From: RPQJ01 sp963748985
GTDB lineage: Bacteria > Pseudomonadota > Gammaproteobacteria > Steroidobacterales > Steroidobacteraceae
Assembly: GCA_963748985.1 (NCBI GenBank)
Contig: CAVVKQ010000004.1
Location: 1 to 64,000, forward strand
Direction of reading: 5' to 3'
Length of the DNA stretch: 64,000 nucleotides
Positions 44,120 to 52,942 of the stretch are shown here, piece by piece (the stretch's first letter is position 1; each line of letters opens with the position of its first letter). The translations under genes and the position numbers were made by a program. The notes below the pieces were generated by a model, which saw only the letters and a program-made list of their open reading frames with translations, was not told where the DNA came from and made no database searches.

Positions 44120-45301
44120 CTAGCGTCCGCCGCTGGCAGCGACCGGAGCAACGGCGGCTGCCTCATCGCGGATCGGCACGGGCCGGTCGCTGCCGTCCCA
44201 GGTCGCACCCTCCGGGATGCGATTCTCGACCAGAAGCGCCGAGGCCAGGAACTGGTCGAGACCAACGGCCGGCTGCGAAACCGGCACGGCCACGCCTTTC
44301 GACGCGTTCACTACCTGCTCCACGAGCGCCCAGTCGACCGTGACGGCCGCCGGTTGCGCACGCTGCGTCATCTTTTCCTGCACTTTCTTGTTGAAGCGCT
44401 GGCCCTTGGCCGCCGCTTTCGCCTCCGGATGCTCCTCGTGCGGAGGGAACGACTGCACATAGAACTGGCCGTCCTGCACTTTGTACAGGAGCGGCTGGTT
44501 GACGACCGTGACCTTGGTGCCAATCGGCAACTGGGGAAACAGCGTTGCAATGTCTTCCGGATACAGCCTGATGCAACCATGACTCGCGCGCATGCCGACG
44601 CCGGCGGGCTTGTTGGTGCCGTGCATGAGATAGCTCGGCCAGCCGAGGTTCATTGCGAACGCGCCGAGCGGATTGTCGGGACCGGCCGGCACCCGCGCGG
44701 GCAGGATGTCGCCTTCGGCCGCGTGCTCCTTGCGCACGGAAGCTGGCGGTGTCCAGACCGGGTCCTTGCGCTTCGAGACGATCTTCGTGGCGCCTTCGGG
44801 CGTCGCCCAGCCGACCATGCCGATGCCGATCGGCACCGTGACCACCACGCGTTGCTCGCCCTGCGCGGGCTTCGGAAAATAATACATCCGCAATGCCGCG
44901 AGGTTGACGACCAGGCCTTCGCGTGGCGCATCCGGCAGCACGAACTGCGTGGGCAATACGATGCGGGTGCCCTCCTTCGGAAGCCACGGGTCGACACCCG
45001 GATTGGCATTGACGACTTCGTCGTAGCCGAGATTGAAGCGGCGCGCGATGTCGGGGAGCGTGTCTTCATGGGTCGCGATCGTCGCCTGCAAGGCGCCTAC
45101 GACCGCCGTGGTCTGCGGGTCGAATGGGAACGTGTGCGTCGCGAGCGGCTCCGCGTACTGCGGTTTCGGCGGTTCCGGCGGCGGCGGTGGCTCCTGCTGC
45201 TGCGGCGTGAAGATGCTGCAGCCCGCAAGCGATGCGAATACGGCGACGAGCGCCGCGCGGCGCGTCGATCGGATGCCTGGAATATTCACGGTTCCAATCA
45301 C
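44120..45301 (-). CDS. LysM-containing L,D-transpeptidase (YkuD) lipoprotein
   Basis: 393 residues from GTG 45301, preceded by GAGAGG; the longer frame to 45508 is rejected. A signal peptide ends in lipobox LAGC with Cys 28. A proline-rich linker (EPPPPPEPPKP) and a LysM-like segment (HEDTLPDIARRFNLGYDEVVNANPG in part) follow. The YkuD catalytic motif is HGTN...MRASHGCIRLYPEDI with Cys as nucleophile. The C-terminal 120 residues are an extra domain. It cross-links peptidoglycan or attaches a protein to it in the periplasm. A 6-base gap separates its stop from the Rieske gene. Confidence 0.93.
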   Translation of the reverse strand: MIGTVNIPGIRSTRRAALVAVFASLAGCSIFTPQQQEPPPPPEPPKPQYAEPLATHTFPFDPQTTAVVGALQATIATHEDTLPDIARRFNLGYDEVVNANPGVDPWLPKEGTRIVLPTQFVLPDAPREGLVVNLAALRMYYFPKPAQGEQRVVVTVPIGIGMVGWATPEGATKIVSKRKDPVWTPPASVRKEHAAEGDILPARVPAGPDNPLGAFAMNLGWPSYLMHGTNKPAGVGMRASHGCIRLYPEDIATLFPQLPIGTKVTVVNQPLLYKVQDGQFYVQSFPPHEEHPEAKAAAKGQRFNKKVQEKMTQRAQPAAVTVDWALVEQVVNASKGVAVPVSQPAVGLDQFLASALLVENRIPEGATWDGSDRPVPIRDEAAAVAPVAASGGR

Positions 45302-45339
45302 TTTCCACCTCTCGTCAGTGCCGGACGGCCCACGGCCGT

Positions 45340-45849
45340 TCAGAGCACGGCGGGGCGGTTCGGCAGTTCGTCTTCGTCGCGCCCGCCGGGCAACGGCGGG
45401 TAGTGACGGGCCAGCAACCGGCCAGCCTCGTGCACTCCTTCTACCGCGCCCTGCGCATATTGCCCGGAGCGGAACATCTCTTCCATCGTGTTGCAGACCG
45501 CAGTCCACTCGGCAGGGCTCACACGACCGTTGAAACCCCTGTCCGCCACGATCTCCACGTCGCGATCCGCCAGCAGCACGTAGACCAGGATGCCGTTGTT
45601 CGCTTCGGTATCCCAGACCCCGAGCGCGGCAAAGACCTGCAGTGCCCTGGCCCGCGGCGTCCTGCCTTCCCAGATGTCGCGGGGCTCGAGCGCTGCTTCG
45701 ATCGCGAAACGGATTTCGCCGCTGTGCAGGAGTTCAGATTCGGTGACCGCGGTTTCGATCGCCGCGAGGGCTTCGACCGGGAAAGCGCGCGCAAGTTTGC
45801 CACGCGTCGATGACAGGTGACGAAAAAGACGTGTCCAGTCCATGGCCAT
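45340..45849 (-). CDS. TPM-domain protein without signal peptide
   Basis: 169 residues from ATG 45849, whose A is shared with the upstream stop (TGATG); GTG 45852 is equally possible. The TPM fold is seen in HSGEIRFAIEAAL, ALQVFAALGVWDTEANNGILVYVLLADRDVEIVADRGF-type sequence and MFRSGQYAQGAVEGV. It lacks both signal peptide and the membrane helices of its neighbour, so it is probably cytoplasmic or peripheral. It is translationally coupled to the second TPM gene. Confidence 0.88.
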   Translation of the reverse strand: MAMDWTRLFRHLSSTRGKLARAFPVEALAAIETAVTESELLHSGEIRFAIEAALEPRDIWEGRTPRARALQVFAALGVWDTEANNGILVYVLLADRDVEIVADRGFNGRVSPAEWTAVCNTMEEMFRSGQYAQGAVEGVHEAGRLLARHYPPLPGGRDEDELPNRPAVL

Positions 45850-46790
45850 CACCAGCTGCCCGAGGCGCCGCCGCCCCCGAAACCGCCGCCCCCGCCGCCG
45901 AACCCGCCCCCGCCAAAGCCCCCTAGCCCCCCACCGAAGCCGCCGCCGTAGCCCCAGCCGCTGCCGTGACGCCGGCTGTACCAGCCGTTGCCGCCAGCAC
46001 CCGGTCCGCCGCCTCCCATGCCACCCATGAGCGCAAAGATGAAGGCGACGATGCCCGCGAACAGCGAGATGCCGAGGATGCTGATCAGCATCCAGGTCAG
46101 GAAACCGACCAGTCCCCCGGTGGCGAGCGCGCCACCGACGCGACCGAAGAGGCGACGGAAGATCGAGCCGCCAACCAGCGCAAAGATGAACAGGAACGGC
46201 AGCAGGTGCACCATGCCAGGGATCCCCGCCGCCGGCGGGCTGAACTCGGGCTCAGGCAAAGGCTCGCCCTCGATCACCCGCATGATGCGATCGACGCCGG
46301 TGCTGATGCCGTTGTAGTAATCGCCGCGCTTGAACGCGGGCGTGATGTCCTGCTGGATGATCCGGTTGGCGGTCGCATCGGGCAGCGCCCCTTCGAGCCC
46401 GTAGCCGACTTCGATGCGCACCTTGCGGTCGTTCAATGCCACGAGCAGCAGGACGCCGTCGTCGACCTTGCCGCGGCCCAGCTGCCACTGATCGACGACA
46501 CGGACCGAGTACTGCTCGATTGCCTCTGGCTGTGTCGTCGGCACTATCAGGACCGCGACCTGGCTGCCCTTCGACTGCTCGAACGCGGCCAGCTTGGCTT
46601 CGAGCGCCGAAGACTGGTCGGCCGCCAGGGTACCCGTGAGGTCAGTGACCCGCGCCGTGAGCTGAGGAACGGCGACGAGACCCTGTGCGAATGCGGGGCA
46701 GACGACTGCAGCCATCAGCAACAGCCACGCAGCGAGCAACGGGCCTCGCAGCAGCGGACGGGAATCGAGCGGGAAGGTCGCGTCGACCAT
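45849..46790 (-). CDS. TPM-domain membrane protein with Gly-rich tail (YgcG-like)
   Basis: 313 residues. A Sec signal peptide (LLAAWLLLMAAVVCPAFAQG) precedes the periplasmic TPM domain (VTDLTGTLAADQSSALEAKL, QVAVLIVPTTQPEAIEQYS, DDGVLLLVALNDRKVRIEVGYGLEG). Two or three transmembrane helices occupy about 195-260. The tail after residue 265 is almost pure Gly with Phe, Ser and Tyr. The family often pairs with LemA, as here; the function is thought to involve envelope maintenance or photosystem II repair in plants but is unsettled in bacteria. Confidence 0.92.
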   Translation of the reverse strand: MVDATFPLDSRPLLRGPLLAAWLLLMAAVVCPAFAQGLVAVPQLTARVTDLTGTLAADQSSALEAKLAAFEQSKGSQVAVLIVPTTQPEAIEQYSVRVVDQWQLGRGKVDDGVLLLVALNDRKVRIEVGYGLEGALPDATANRIIQQDITPAFKRGDYYNGISTGVDRIMRVIEGEPLPEPEFSPPAAGIPGMVHLLPFLFIFALVGGSIFRRLFGRVGGALATGGLVGFLTWMLISILGISLFAGIVAFIFALMGGMGGGGPGAGGNGWYSRRHGSGWGYGGGFGGGLGGFGGGGFGGGGGGFGGGGASGSW

Positions 46791-46840
46791 GGGATCACCC
46801 CGCGTCGCGCCCCCAGTGGAGGCACGACGCGAGGAGTACC

Positions 46841-47470
46841 TCAGTTGGTCGCGGGTGCGGGCGTGGGCGCCGGGGCCGGGGTGGCCGACGGTGCGCTGAA
46901 GTCCACGGTCGGCGGCTTCGCGATCGCAGCTTCGTTTTCGACCGCAAAGTTCGGCTTTACCTTGTAGCCGAAGATCATGGCCGTAAGGTTGGTCGGGAAC
47001 CTGCGGATCGTCACGTTGTAATCCTGCACCGCCTGGATGTAGCGATTGCGCGCGACCGTGATCCGGTTCTCGGTGCCTTCGAGCTGCGCCTGCAGGTCAC
47101 GAAAATTCTGGTCCGACTTGAGTTCCGGGTACCTCTCGACCACGACCATCAGGCGCGAGAGCGCGCTCGACAGCTCGCCTTGCGCGGCCTGGAACTGCTG
47201 CAACGAAGCGGGGTCGTCGGCTTTCACCTGCACCTGCGTCGCCCGGGCGCGTGCCTCGGTGACGCCGATGAGCACGGCCTGCTCCTGCGCCGCGAAACCC
47301 TTCACCGTGTTGACGAGGTTCGGGATCAGGTCAGCGCGGCGCTGATACTGGTTGACGACCTCGGACCATGCCGATGTCGTCGCTTCGTCCTGCACCTGGA
47401 TCGTGTTGTAACCGCAACCGGACAGCAGCGTGGCCGCCGCCACCAGCAAGAGCGCTTGCAAGGCTCGCAT
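46841..47470 (-). CDS. LemA-family lipoprotein
   Basis: 209 residues from ATG 47470 with AAGGAGAA 8 bases upstream; the open frame to 47521 is rejected. Signal plus lipobox LLSGC. The LemA helical core is clear: YNTIQVQDEATTSAW, NQYQRRADLIPNLVNTVKGFA, EARARA, LSRLMVVVERYPELKSDQNF and NRYIQAVQDYNVTIRRFPTNL. The C-terminus ends in an Ala/Pro/Thr linker. It is the first gene of the LemA-TPM-TPM operon. Confidence 0.95.
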   Translation of the reverse strand: MRALQALLLVAAATLLSGCGYNTIQVQDEATTSAWSEVVNQYQRRADLIPNLVNTVKGFAAQEQAVLIGVTEARARATQVQVKADDPASLQQFQAAQGELSSALSRLMVVVERYPELKSDQNFRDLQAQLEGTENRITVARNRYIQAVQDYNVTIRRFPTNLTAMIFGYKVKPNFAVENEAAIAKPPTVDFSAPSATPAPAPTPAPATN

Positions 47471-47537
47471 CGGAACGTTCTCCTTGGATTGCCGTTCGAC
47501 CCACCCCTGGATCGACTGCAAATTTAACAGAATCCGG

Positions 47538-49619
47538 TCACCAGATACGGACGGCCTTTTCCGGTGCGAGGTACAACTTGTCGCCGGCCTTCACGTCGAA
47601 CGCCTCAACAAACGCCGGCATGTTGCGCAGAGTGCCGTTGACGCGGTACTCGCTCGGGCTGTGCGGGTCCGTCTTCAGGCGCTTGCGCAGTTCGTCCTCG
47701 CGGTAGTTCCGTGCCCAGATCTGGCTCCAGCCGAGGTAGAAACGCTGCTCGCCGGTGTAACCGTCGAGCACGGGTGCTGGCCGGCCGCTCAGAGCAATCT
47801 GGTACGCCTTGTGCGCCACGGCCAGGCCCGACAGGTCACCGATGTTCTCGCCGAGCGTCAGCTGGCCGTCGACGTTCATTCCGGCGACCGGGCTGAACTC
47901 GTTGTATTGCTGCACGAGCGCGTTCGCTCGCGCCATGAACAGTTCATTGTCCTTGTCGGTCCACCAGTCGCGCAGGACGCCCTTGCCGTCGAACTTGCGG
48001 CCCTGGTCATCGAAGCCGTGGCTGATCTCGTGGCCGATCACCGCGCCGATGCCGCCGTAATTCACCGCGTCGTCCGCCTTCATGTCGAAGAACGGTGGTT
48101 GCAGGATGGCCGCAGGGAACACGATCTCGTTGGCAAGCGGGTTGTAGTACGCGTTGACCGTCTGCGGCGTCATGCCCCACTCGGTCTTGTCGACCGGCTG
48201 GCCGACCTTCTTCAACTCACGCTGCACGTTCACGGCACGCGCGCGCAGCACGTTGCCGAGCAGGTCGTCCTTGTCGACGACCAGGCCGGTGTAGTCCTTC
48301 CACTTGGTCGGATAACCGATCTTGACCGTGAAGTTGCGGACCTTGTCGTGCGCTGCCTGCTTCGTTTCCGGACCCATCCAGGCCAGCTCGTCGATCGACA
48401 CGTCGAAGGCCTTGAGCAGGTTGCCGACCAGCACGTCCATGCGCTGCTTCGCTTCCGGCGGGAAGTGACGCTTGACGTATTCCTGGCCGAGCAGGTCGCC
48501 GGTCGAGCCTTCGAGTTCGCCGAGCGCACGCTTCCAGCGCGGCTTGATCTGCGGCGTGCCGGAGAGCGTCCGCTGGTAAAAGTCGAAGTTCTCGTCGGCG
48601 AACGCCTTGCTCAGGTAAGGCGAGTACGCGTCGATCGTGCGCAGCGTGAGGTAGTTCTTCCAGGTGGCGAGCGGCACGTCATTGATGGCCTTGCCCACTT
48701 CCTGGAAATAGTCCTTCTGCGTGAGCACCAGCTGGCCCGAGCCTGGCAGCGTCATGTCGGTGAGCCACGTCGACCAGTCGATGCCAGGCGTGGCCTGCTC
48801 GGCGCCTTCGACGGTCATCGGGTTGTAGAGCGCCTCGATGTCGCGCAGCTTCACCGCGGGCCAGGAGGCCTGGGCGAGGCGCGTCTCGAACGCCATCAGG
48901 TCCTTCGCGACCGCGGCGGAATCCTTGCGGCCGGTGAGCTTGAACACGTTGTCGATGTGCTTCTCGTAGGCGCCGCGGATCTCCGTGAAGCGCTGTTCCG
49001 TCGAGAAGTAGTAGTCGCGCTCCGGCAGGCCAAAACCCGACTGCGTCACCCACAGCGTGTTCAGGTCGGGGTTCTTCGCGTCGGCGAAGATCTGGGCACC
49101 GATCGGGTTGTCGATCATCAACAGCTGCGCGCGCGACAGGTACGAGAGCAACTGCTTGCGGTCCTTGATGGCCGCGATGCGGTCGAGTTCGGGCTGCAGC
49201 GGCGCGAGGCCGAGCTGCTCCGCCTTCGCTTCGTCCATGTAGCTCGAGTAGAAGTCGCCAATCAGCTGCTGGGCGGAGCCGGGCGCCGCCTTGGCCGCAG
49301 CCGCCTCTTCGACGATCACGCGCAGGTTCGCTTCGGCTTCATCGGCCAGCACCACGAAGGAGCCGTAGTTGGACTTGTCCGGCGGAATCTCGGTGTTCTT
49401 CAGCCACGTGCCGTTGACGAAACGGTACAGGTCGTCCTGCGGCCGCACGGTGCGGTCGAAGTTCTGCAGGAACAGGCCGGACGTGAGCGTGGCCGCGGCC
49501 GGCGCGGCGGCAAGCGCAGGGGCGGTTGTGGCGGCGGGCGGCTCTGGCGCCTGCGGCGCAGCATAGGCGGCAAGAGTCGTCAGGGTCAGGGCGACGGGCA
49601 AGGACCAGCGAAACTGCAT
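47538..49619 (-). CDS. M13-family zinc metallopeptidase (PepO/neprilysin-like), secreted
   Basis: 693 residues from ATG 49619 with GGAG 8 bases upstream. A Sec signal (LPVALTLTTLAAYA) and a Pro/Ala-rich spacer lead to DDLYRFVNGTWLKNTEIP, typical of M13. The peptidase has NAYYNPLANEIVFPAAIL, the zinc motif GHEISHGFDDQG, the third ligand region ENIGDLSG, and the C-terminal CxxW-type region represented by PEKAVRIW. It cleaves small peptides in the periplasm or outside the cell. It is monocistronic as far as can be seen. Confidence 0.95.
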   Translation of the reverse strand: MQFRWSLPVALTLTTLAAYAAPQAPEPPAATTAPALAAAPAAATLTSGLFLQNFDRTVRPQDDLYRFVNGTWLKNTEIPPDKSNYGSFVVLADEAEANLRVIVEEAAAAKAAPGSAQQLIGDFYSSYMDEAKAEQLGLAPLQPELDRIAAIKDRKQLLSYLSRAQLLMIDNPIGAQIFADAKNPDLNTLWVTQSGFGLPERDYYFSTEQRFTEIRGAYEKHIDNVFKLTGRKDSAAVAKDLMAFETRLAQASWPAVKLRDIEALYNPMTVEGAEQATPGIDWSTWLTDMTLPGSGQLVLTQKDYFQEVGKAINDVPLATWKNYLTLRTIDAYSPYLSKAFADENFDFYQRTLSGTPQIKPRWKRALGELEGSTGDLLGQEYVKRHFPPEAKQRMDVLVGNLLKAFDVSIDELAWMGPETKQAAHDKVRNFTVKIGYPTKWKDYTGLVVDKDDLLGNVLRARAVNVQRELKKVGQPVDKTEWGMTPQTVNAYYNPLANEIVFPAAILQPPFFDMKADDAVNYGGIGAVIGHEISHGFDDQGRKFDGKGVLRDWWTDKDNELFMARANALVQQYNEFSPVAGMNVDGQLTLGENIGDLSGLAVAHKAYQIALSGRPAPVLDGYTGEQRFYLGWSQIWARNYREDELRKRLKTDPHSPSEYRVNGTLRNMPAFVEAFDVKAGDKLYLAPEKAVRIW

Positions 49620-49911
49620 CGTCAGGACTCCGTGAATACCGGGTGCGGCCGTAATGGGCCACGAGGCCGATGAGTATAGAGGAATCAGCTCCCGCCCAGC
49701 CGCAGGTGGATCGGCCAGTTGAGACGAAGCGTGCCCGTCGCGGGCCAGGGCGTTGCGAGTTCCGCTGCGAGGGCCGCCCAAGGGCCATGGCCGGGGTGCT
49801 GGTCTCTTGTGACGGCCATCGGGATGCGCCGCGACGGTGCGCTCTAACCGCGACGCCTGGCAACCGCCGAGCCACTACAATCACGCATTGGATCGTGCGA
49901 GGTTCAGCGCC

Positions 49912-50349
49912 GTGGATGGAATTGAAGTCGTCGACATTGCCCACGCGATCCAGCTCGCGCTCGCACCGGTGTTCCTGCTGTCCGGCATCTGGGTTTTCCT
50001 GGGCGTGCTGGCGAGCCGCCTCGCGCGTATCGTCGACCGCGCGCGCAACATGGAGAAGGAATTGCGCGTGCCTGAAGCACGTGACGCCGACCGCATTCGC
50101 GGCCAGCTGCAGGCGCTGTCGCAACGCGCCCGTTACATCAACATTGCGATCACGCTCGGCACCATCGCGGCCCTGCTGGTGGCCATCGTCATCGCCCTGC
50201 TGTTCTCGAGCACGTTCATTCCGCTCAATCTTGCGCCGCCGCTGGCGTTCCTGTTCGTGCTGGCGATGTGCGCACTGGTCGCCGCATTCGTGAGTTTCCT
50301 GGTCGAAGTGCGGGTCGCGATCGCGGTGCTGCGCATCGGCGACGTCTAG
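49912..50349 (+). CDS. DUF2721 membrane protein
   Basis: 145 residues from GTG 49912 (GAGG 9 bases upstream; frame open to 49837). Helix 1 is IQLALAPVFLLSGIWVFLGVLASRLARIVDRAR, the DUF2721 signature, then a polar loop (RIRGQLQALSQRARYIN) and two further helices (ALLVAIVIALLFSS, LAFLFVLAMCALVAAFVSFLVEV). The family has three membrane segments and no known function. The 292 bases upstream (49620-49911) contain no gene that I can support. Confidence 0.85.
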   Translation: MDGIEVVDIAHAIQLALAPVFLLSGIWVFLGVLASRLARIVDRARNMEKELRVPEARDADRIRGQLQALSQRARYINIAITLGTIAALLVAIVIALLFSSTFIPLNLAPPLAFLFVLAMCALVAAFVSFLVEVRVAIAVLRIGDV

Positions 50350-50451
50350 TCGTCGGCAGCCCCGGCGCGGGCGGCTGCCTGCTGCGGCTGCAGTCAGCCA
50401 ACGAACGTGCGATAAGGATCGCCGACTGCACGGATCGGGGAGATCGATCAA

Positions 50452-51990
50452 ATGACCGGCCCAACCGCTCGCGCCGCCGCACTGCTGTTCGCACTGTGCT
50501 GCGCTGCGCCTGTCCTCGCCCACCAGGAGACGCCGCCGTCGGCAGCCGTCGCGGTCGCCGGCAGCCTCGGCGAAACGAACTTTCCGAATTCCGGTGCCGC
50601 TGCGGCACAGCCGGATTTCATGCGCGGGCTGCTGCTCCTGCACAGCTTCGAGTTCGATGCAGCCCGCGAATCCTTTCGTGCCGCGCAGGCAAAGGACCCA
50701 GGGTTCGTCATGGCGTACTGGGGCGAGGCGCTCAGCCACAACATGCCGATCTGGGGCGAGCAGGACCTCGAGGCCGCGCGCGCAGTCCTGCAGCGCCTCG
50801 GGCCGACCCGCGAGGCGCGCATGATCAAGGCCGCGACGGAACGTGAGCGCGGGTACCTGGCGTCAGTAGAGGCGCTGTACGGCGATGGCTCGAAAGTCGA
50901 GCGCGATGCCGGCTTCAACCGGGCACTCGGCGAACTGGCCAGGAAGTTTCCAGGTGACCTGGACGCCCGCTCGTTTTATGCCTTGTCGTGGCTGGGGCTC
51001 TCCGGGTCCACGCGCGACACGGCCAACTACATGCGCGCGGCCGCCGAAGCCGAAGCCGTTTACGAAGTCGACCCTCGCCATCCGGGTGCGCTGCACTATC
51101 TCGTGCACGCCTATGACGATCCCGTGCATGCGCCCCTCGGCCTGCGGGCCGCGCGACGCTACGGCAAGGTCGCGCCGGCAGCCGCACATGCACAACACAT
51201 GCCTTCGCATATCTTCTTCGCATTGGGTATGTGGGATGACGCGATCGCAGCCAATGTCGCATCGCTCGCGACCGCGCGCAGCCAGGGCCAGGGCGGCTAT
51301 CACGCCCTCGAGTGGCTGGCCTATGCCTACCTGCAGCAGGGAATGCGTGACGATGCCGCGAAGCTGGTGCAGTCCGTCGCAGACGATGTCGCCAGGAAGC
51401 CCACGCAGGCCAATCGCACGAGCCTCGCATACGTCCGGGCGATGTGGCTCATCGAGACGGGCGGCGCCGACCCGATGGGGTGGGAAGATGTCGACGAGAC
51501 GGGCATCAAGGCTATCTTTGCATTTTCGGCATACGATTTTGCGCGCGGCGTGGTCACAGCCCGAAGTGGCAACGTGTCTGCCGCTGAAGCCCAGGCGCGA
51601 CGCTTGCAAGCCCGGTCCGACGCTGCACGCGCGAACGCGGTTGGCGTCGTCGCGAGCCGCTACGACTCCGTCACGCCGGAGGAGCTCGAGCAGGGGCAGA
51701 TTCTCGCCACTGCACTTGCAGGAGCGATCCTGTTCGCGCAGGGCAAGCAGGACGACGGCCTCGACCGCGTGCGGGAGGCGATCGCCAGGGCCGACTCGAT
51801 GGCATTCGAATACGGCCCGCCGTTCTCCGCGAAACCCCTGGACGAATTGCTGGGCGACCTCCTGCTCACTGCCGGAAAGCCGGCGGCAGCCGCCGCGGCC
51901 TACCGGAGAACGTTGGCCGTGCACCCGAACCGCAGGTTGGCCGTTGCGGGTCTCGCCACGGCAGTCGGCCCAGGATCACCCGGCGACTGA
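50452..51990 (+). CDS. Exported TPR-repeat protein
   Basis: 512 residues. A signal peptide (AAALLFALCCAAPVLAH) is followed by helical repeats. The first is GLLLLHSFEFDAARESFRAAQAKDP, with the family motif VMAYWGEALSHNMPIWGEQD; others include HYLVHAYDDPVHAPLGLRAARRYGKVAPAAAHAQHMPSHIF. The His-rich AHAQHMPSHIF is conserved in a bacterial TPR family often annotated as hypothetical. It probably acts as a periplasmic scaffold. The gene is isolated and ends before a terminator that serves the opposite strand. Confidence 0.85.
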   Translation: MTGPTARAAALLFALCCAAPVLAHQETPPSAAVAVAGSLGETNFPNSGAAAAQPDFMRGLLLLHSFEFDAARESFRAAQAKDPGFVMAYWGEALSHNMPIWGEQDLEAARAVLQRLGPTREARMIKAATERERGYLASVEALYGDGSKVERDAGFNRALGELARKFPGDLDARSFYALSWLGLSGSTRDTANYMRAAAEAEAVYEVDPRHPGALHYLVHAYDDPVHAPLGLRAARRYGKVAPAAAHAQHMPSHIFFALGMWDDAIAANVASLATARSQGQGGYHALEWLAYAYLQQGMRDDAAKLVQSVADDVARKPTQANRTSLAYVRAMWLIETGGADPMGWEDVDETGIKAIFAFSAYDFARGVVTARSGNVSAAEAQARRLQARSDAARANAVGVVASRYDSVTPEELEQGQILATALAGAILFAQGKQDDGLDRVREAIARADSMAFEYGPPFSAKPLDELLGDLLLTAGKPAAAAAAYRRTLAVHPNRRLAVAGLATAVGPGSPGD

Positions 51991-52045
51991 CCTGATGCAG
52001 CGTCGGGTCCGCTGATTCCACCGGAACGGCCGGTGGACTCCAGGC

Positions 52046-52081
52046 CAAGAAAAAAGCCCCGGGCTTTTGGGGACCGGGGCT
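52046..52081 (-). terminator. Rho-independent terminator for the 65-codon gene
   Basis: AGCCCCGG (52055-52062) pairs with CCGGGGCT (52074-52081) around an 11-base loop. In the minus direction the stem is followed by a T-run (complement of 52046-52054). No T-run follows in the plus direction, so it ends minus-strand transcription from the small gene at 52148-52345. Confidence 0.85.
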
Positions 52082-52147
52082 GGAGTGGGCGGACTTTGGT
52101 CGAAGGGAAGGGGAAAATCCGCCAGGGGAACCGTTGCGCCGTGGCGC

Positions 52148-52345
52148 TCAGTGCAGCCTTGCCCACTGCAGGACCTTGACGTCCTGCTGCGCGCGGCCGA
52201 AGTTGCGTGCGATGATCCGGGTCGCTTCGTTCATGCCCTTGGTCGGGCGCGGTTGGCTGTCGAGTTCGACCACGCCACGGAACTCTTCGAGTCCCCGCGG
52301 TTGCGGCTGCTCGACGATGAAATGCGCGTAGAACTTGATGCCCAT
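52148..52345 (-). CDS. Conserved-looking 65-residue protein of unknown function
   Basis: It runs from ATG 52345 to a stop at 52148. The sequence starts GIKFYAHFIVEQPQPRG, has a central EEFRGVVELDSQPRP and ends in DVKVLQWARLH. Alternating hydrophobic and charged residues suggest a small alpha/beta fold. A strong terminator 67 bases downstream on the same strand and divergence from greB argue for a real transcript. No SD is obvious, and I recognise no family. It is not cysteine-rich and has no membrane segment. Confidence 0.7.
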   Translation of the reverse strand: MGIKFYAHFIVEQPQPRGLEEFRGVVELDSQPRPTKGMNEATRIIARNFGRAQQDVKVLQWARLH

Positions 52346-52429
52346 GGACGTCAAGCTACTGCCCGCTCCCGGCCTTTTCCGTGACCTCGTGCACACTACT
52401 TCGGCACCCTGTACCTGCCTGCTGAAAAC

Positions 52430-52942
52430 ATGACGCGCTACCGAAAACCCGCCACGCCGGGCTCCAGGTATTCGACGCCCGCAGGTGAGCTCCGGCTGCG
52501 CGCCGAACTCGACGAGCTGTGGCGCGTCCTGCGTCCGCAGGTCACCAAGGCGGTGCAGGAAGCGGCCGCGCAGGGTGACCGCTCCGAGAATGCGGAATAC
52601 ATCTACGGCAAGCGGCAACTGCGCGAAATAGACCGCCGGGTGCGTTTCCTGCGCAAGCGACTCGAGGGAATGATCGTCGTGACGCGGCCACCGGACGACC
52701 GCGGCCGGATCTACTTCGGCGCGTGGGTGCGGGTGGAAGACGACAGCGGCAACGAAACCGGGTTTCGCATCGTCGGGCCTGACGAACTCGATCCGGCGCA
52801 ACGTTACGTCAGCATGGATTCGCCACTTGCGCGCGCATTGATGGGCAAGCGCGTCGACGACGAAGTCACGATCGAGGTTCCAGGTGGACGACGCTCCTAT
52901 GTCGTCGTCGACATCCGTTACGAAGACCCGATCGAGTCGTGA
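52430..52942 (+). CDS. greB: Transcript-cleavage factor GreB
   Basis: 170 residues. The N-terminal coiled coil carries GELRLRAELDELWRVLRPQVTKAVQEAAAQGDRSENAEYIYGK in part, with the acidic tip DRSENAEY that reaches the RNA polymerase active site, followed by RQLREIDRRVRFL. The C-terminal FKBP-like domain includes YFGAWVRVEDDSGNE and RIVGPDELD. ENAEYIYGKRQLREIDRR is GreB- rather than GreA-like. It rescues backtracked polymerase. The 3' end overlaps the converging GFA gene by 25 bases. Confidence 0.95.
   Translation: MTRYRKPATPGSRYSTPAGELRLRAELDELWRVLRPQVTKAVQEAAAQGDRSENAEYIYGKRQLREIDRRVRFLRKRLEGMIVVTRPPDDRGRIYFGAWVRVEDDSGNETGFRIVGPDELDPAQRYVSMDSPLARALMGKRVDDEVTIEVPGGRRSYVVVDIRYEDPIES

Noticed and set aside
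43532..45403. Open frame of 623 codons on the plus strand across the Rieske and L,D-transpeptidase genes
   Set aside because: Antisense to two recognised families and without domain motifs or start signals.
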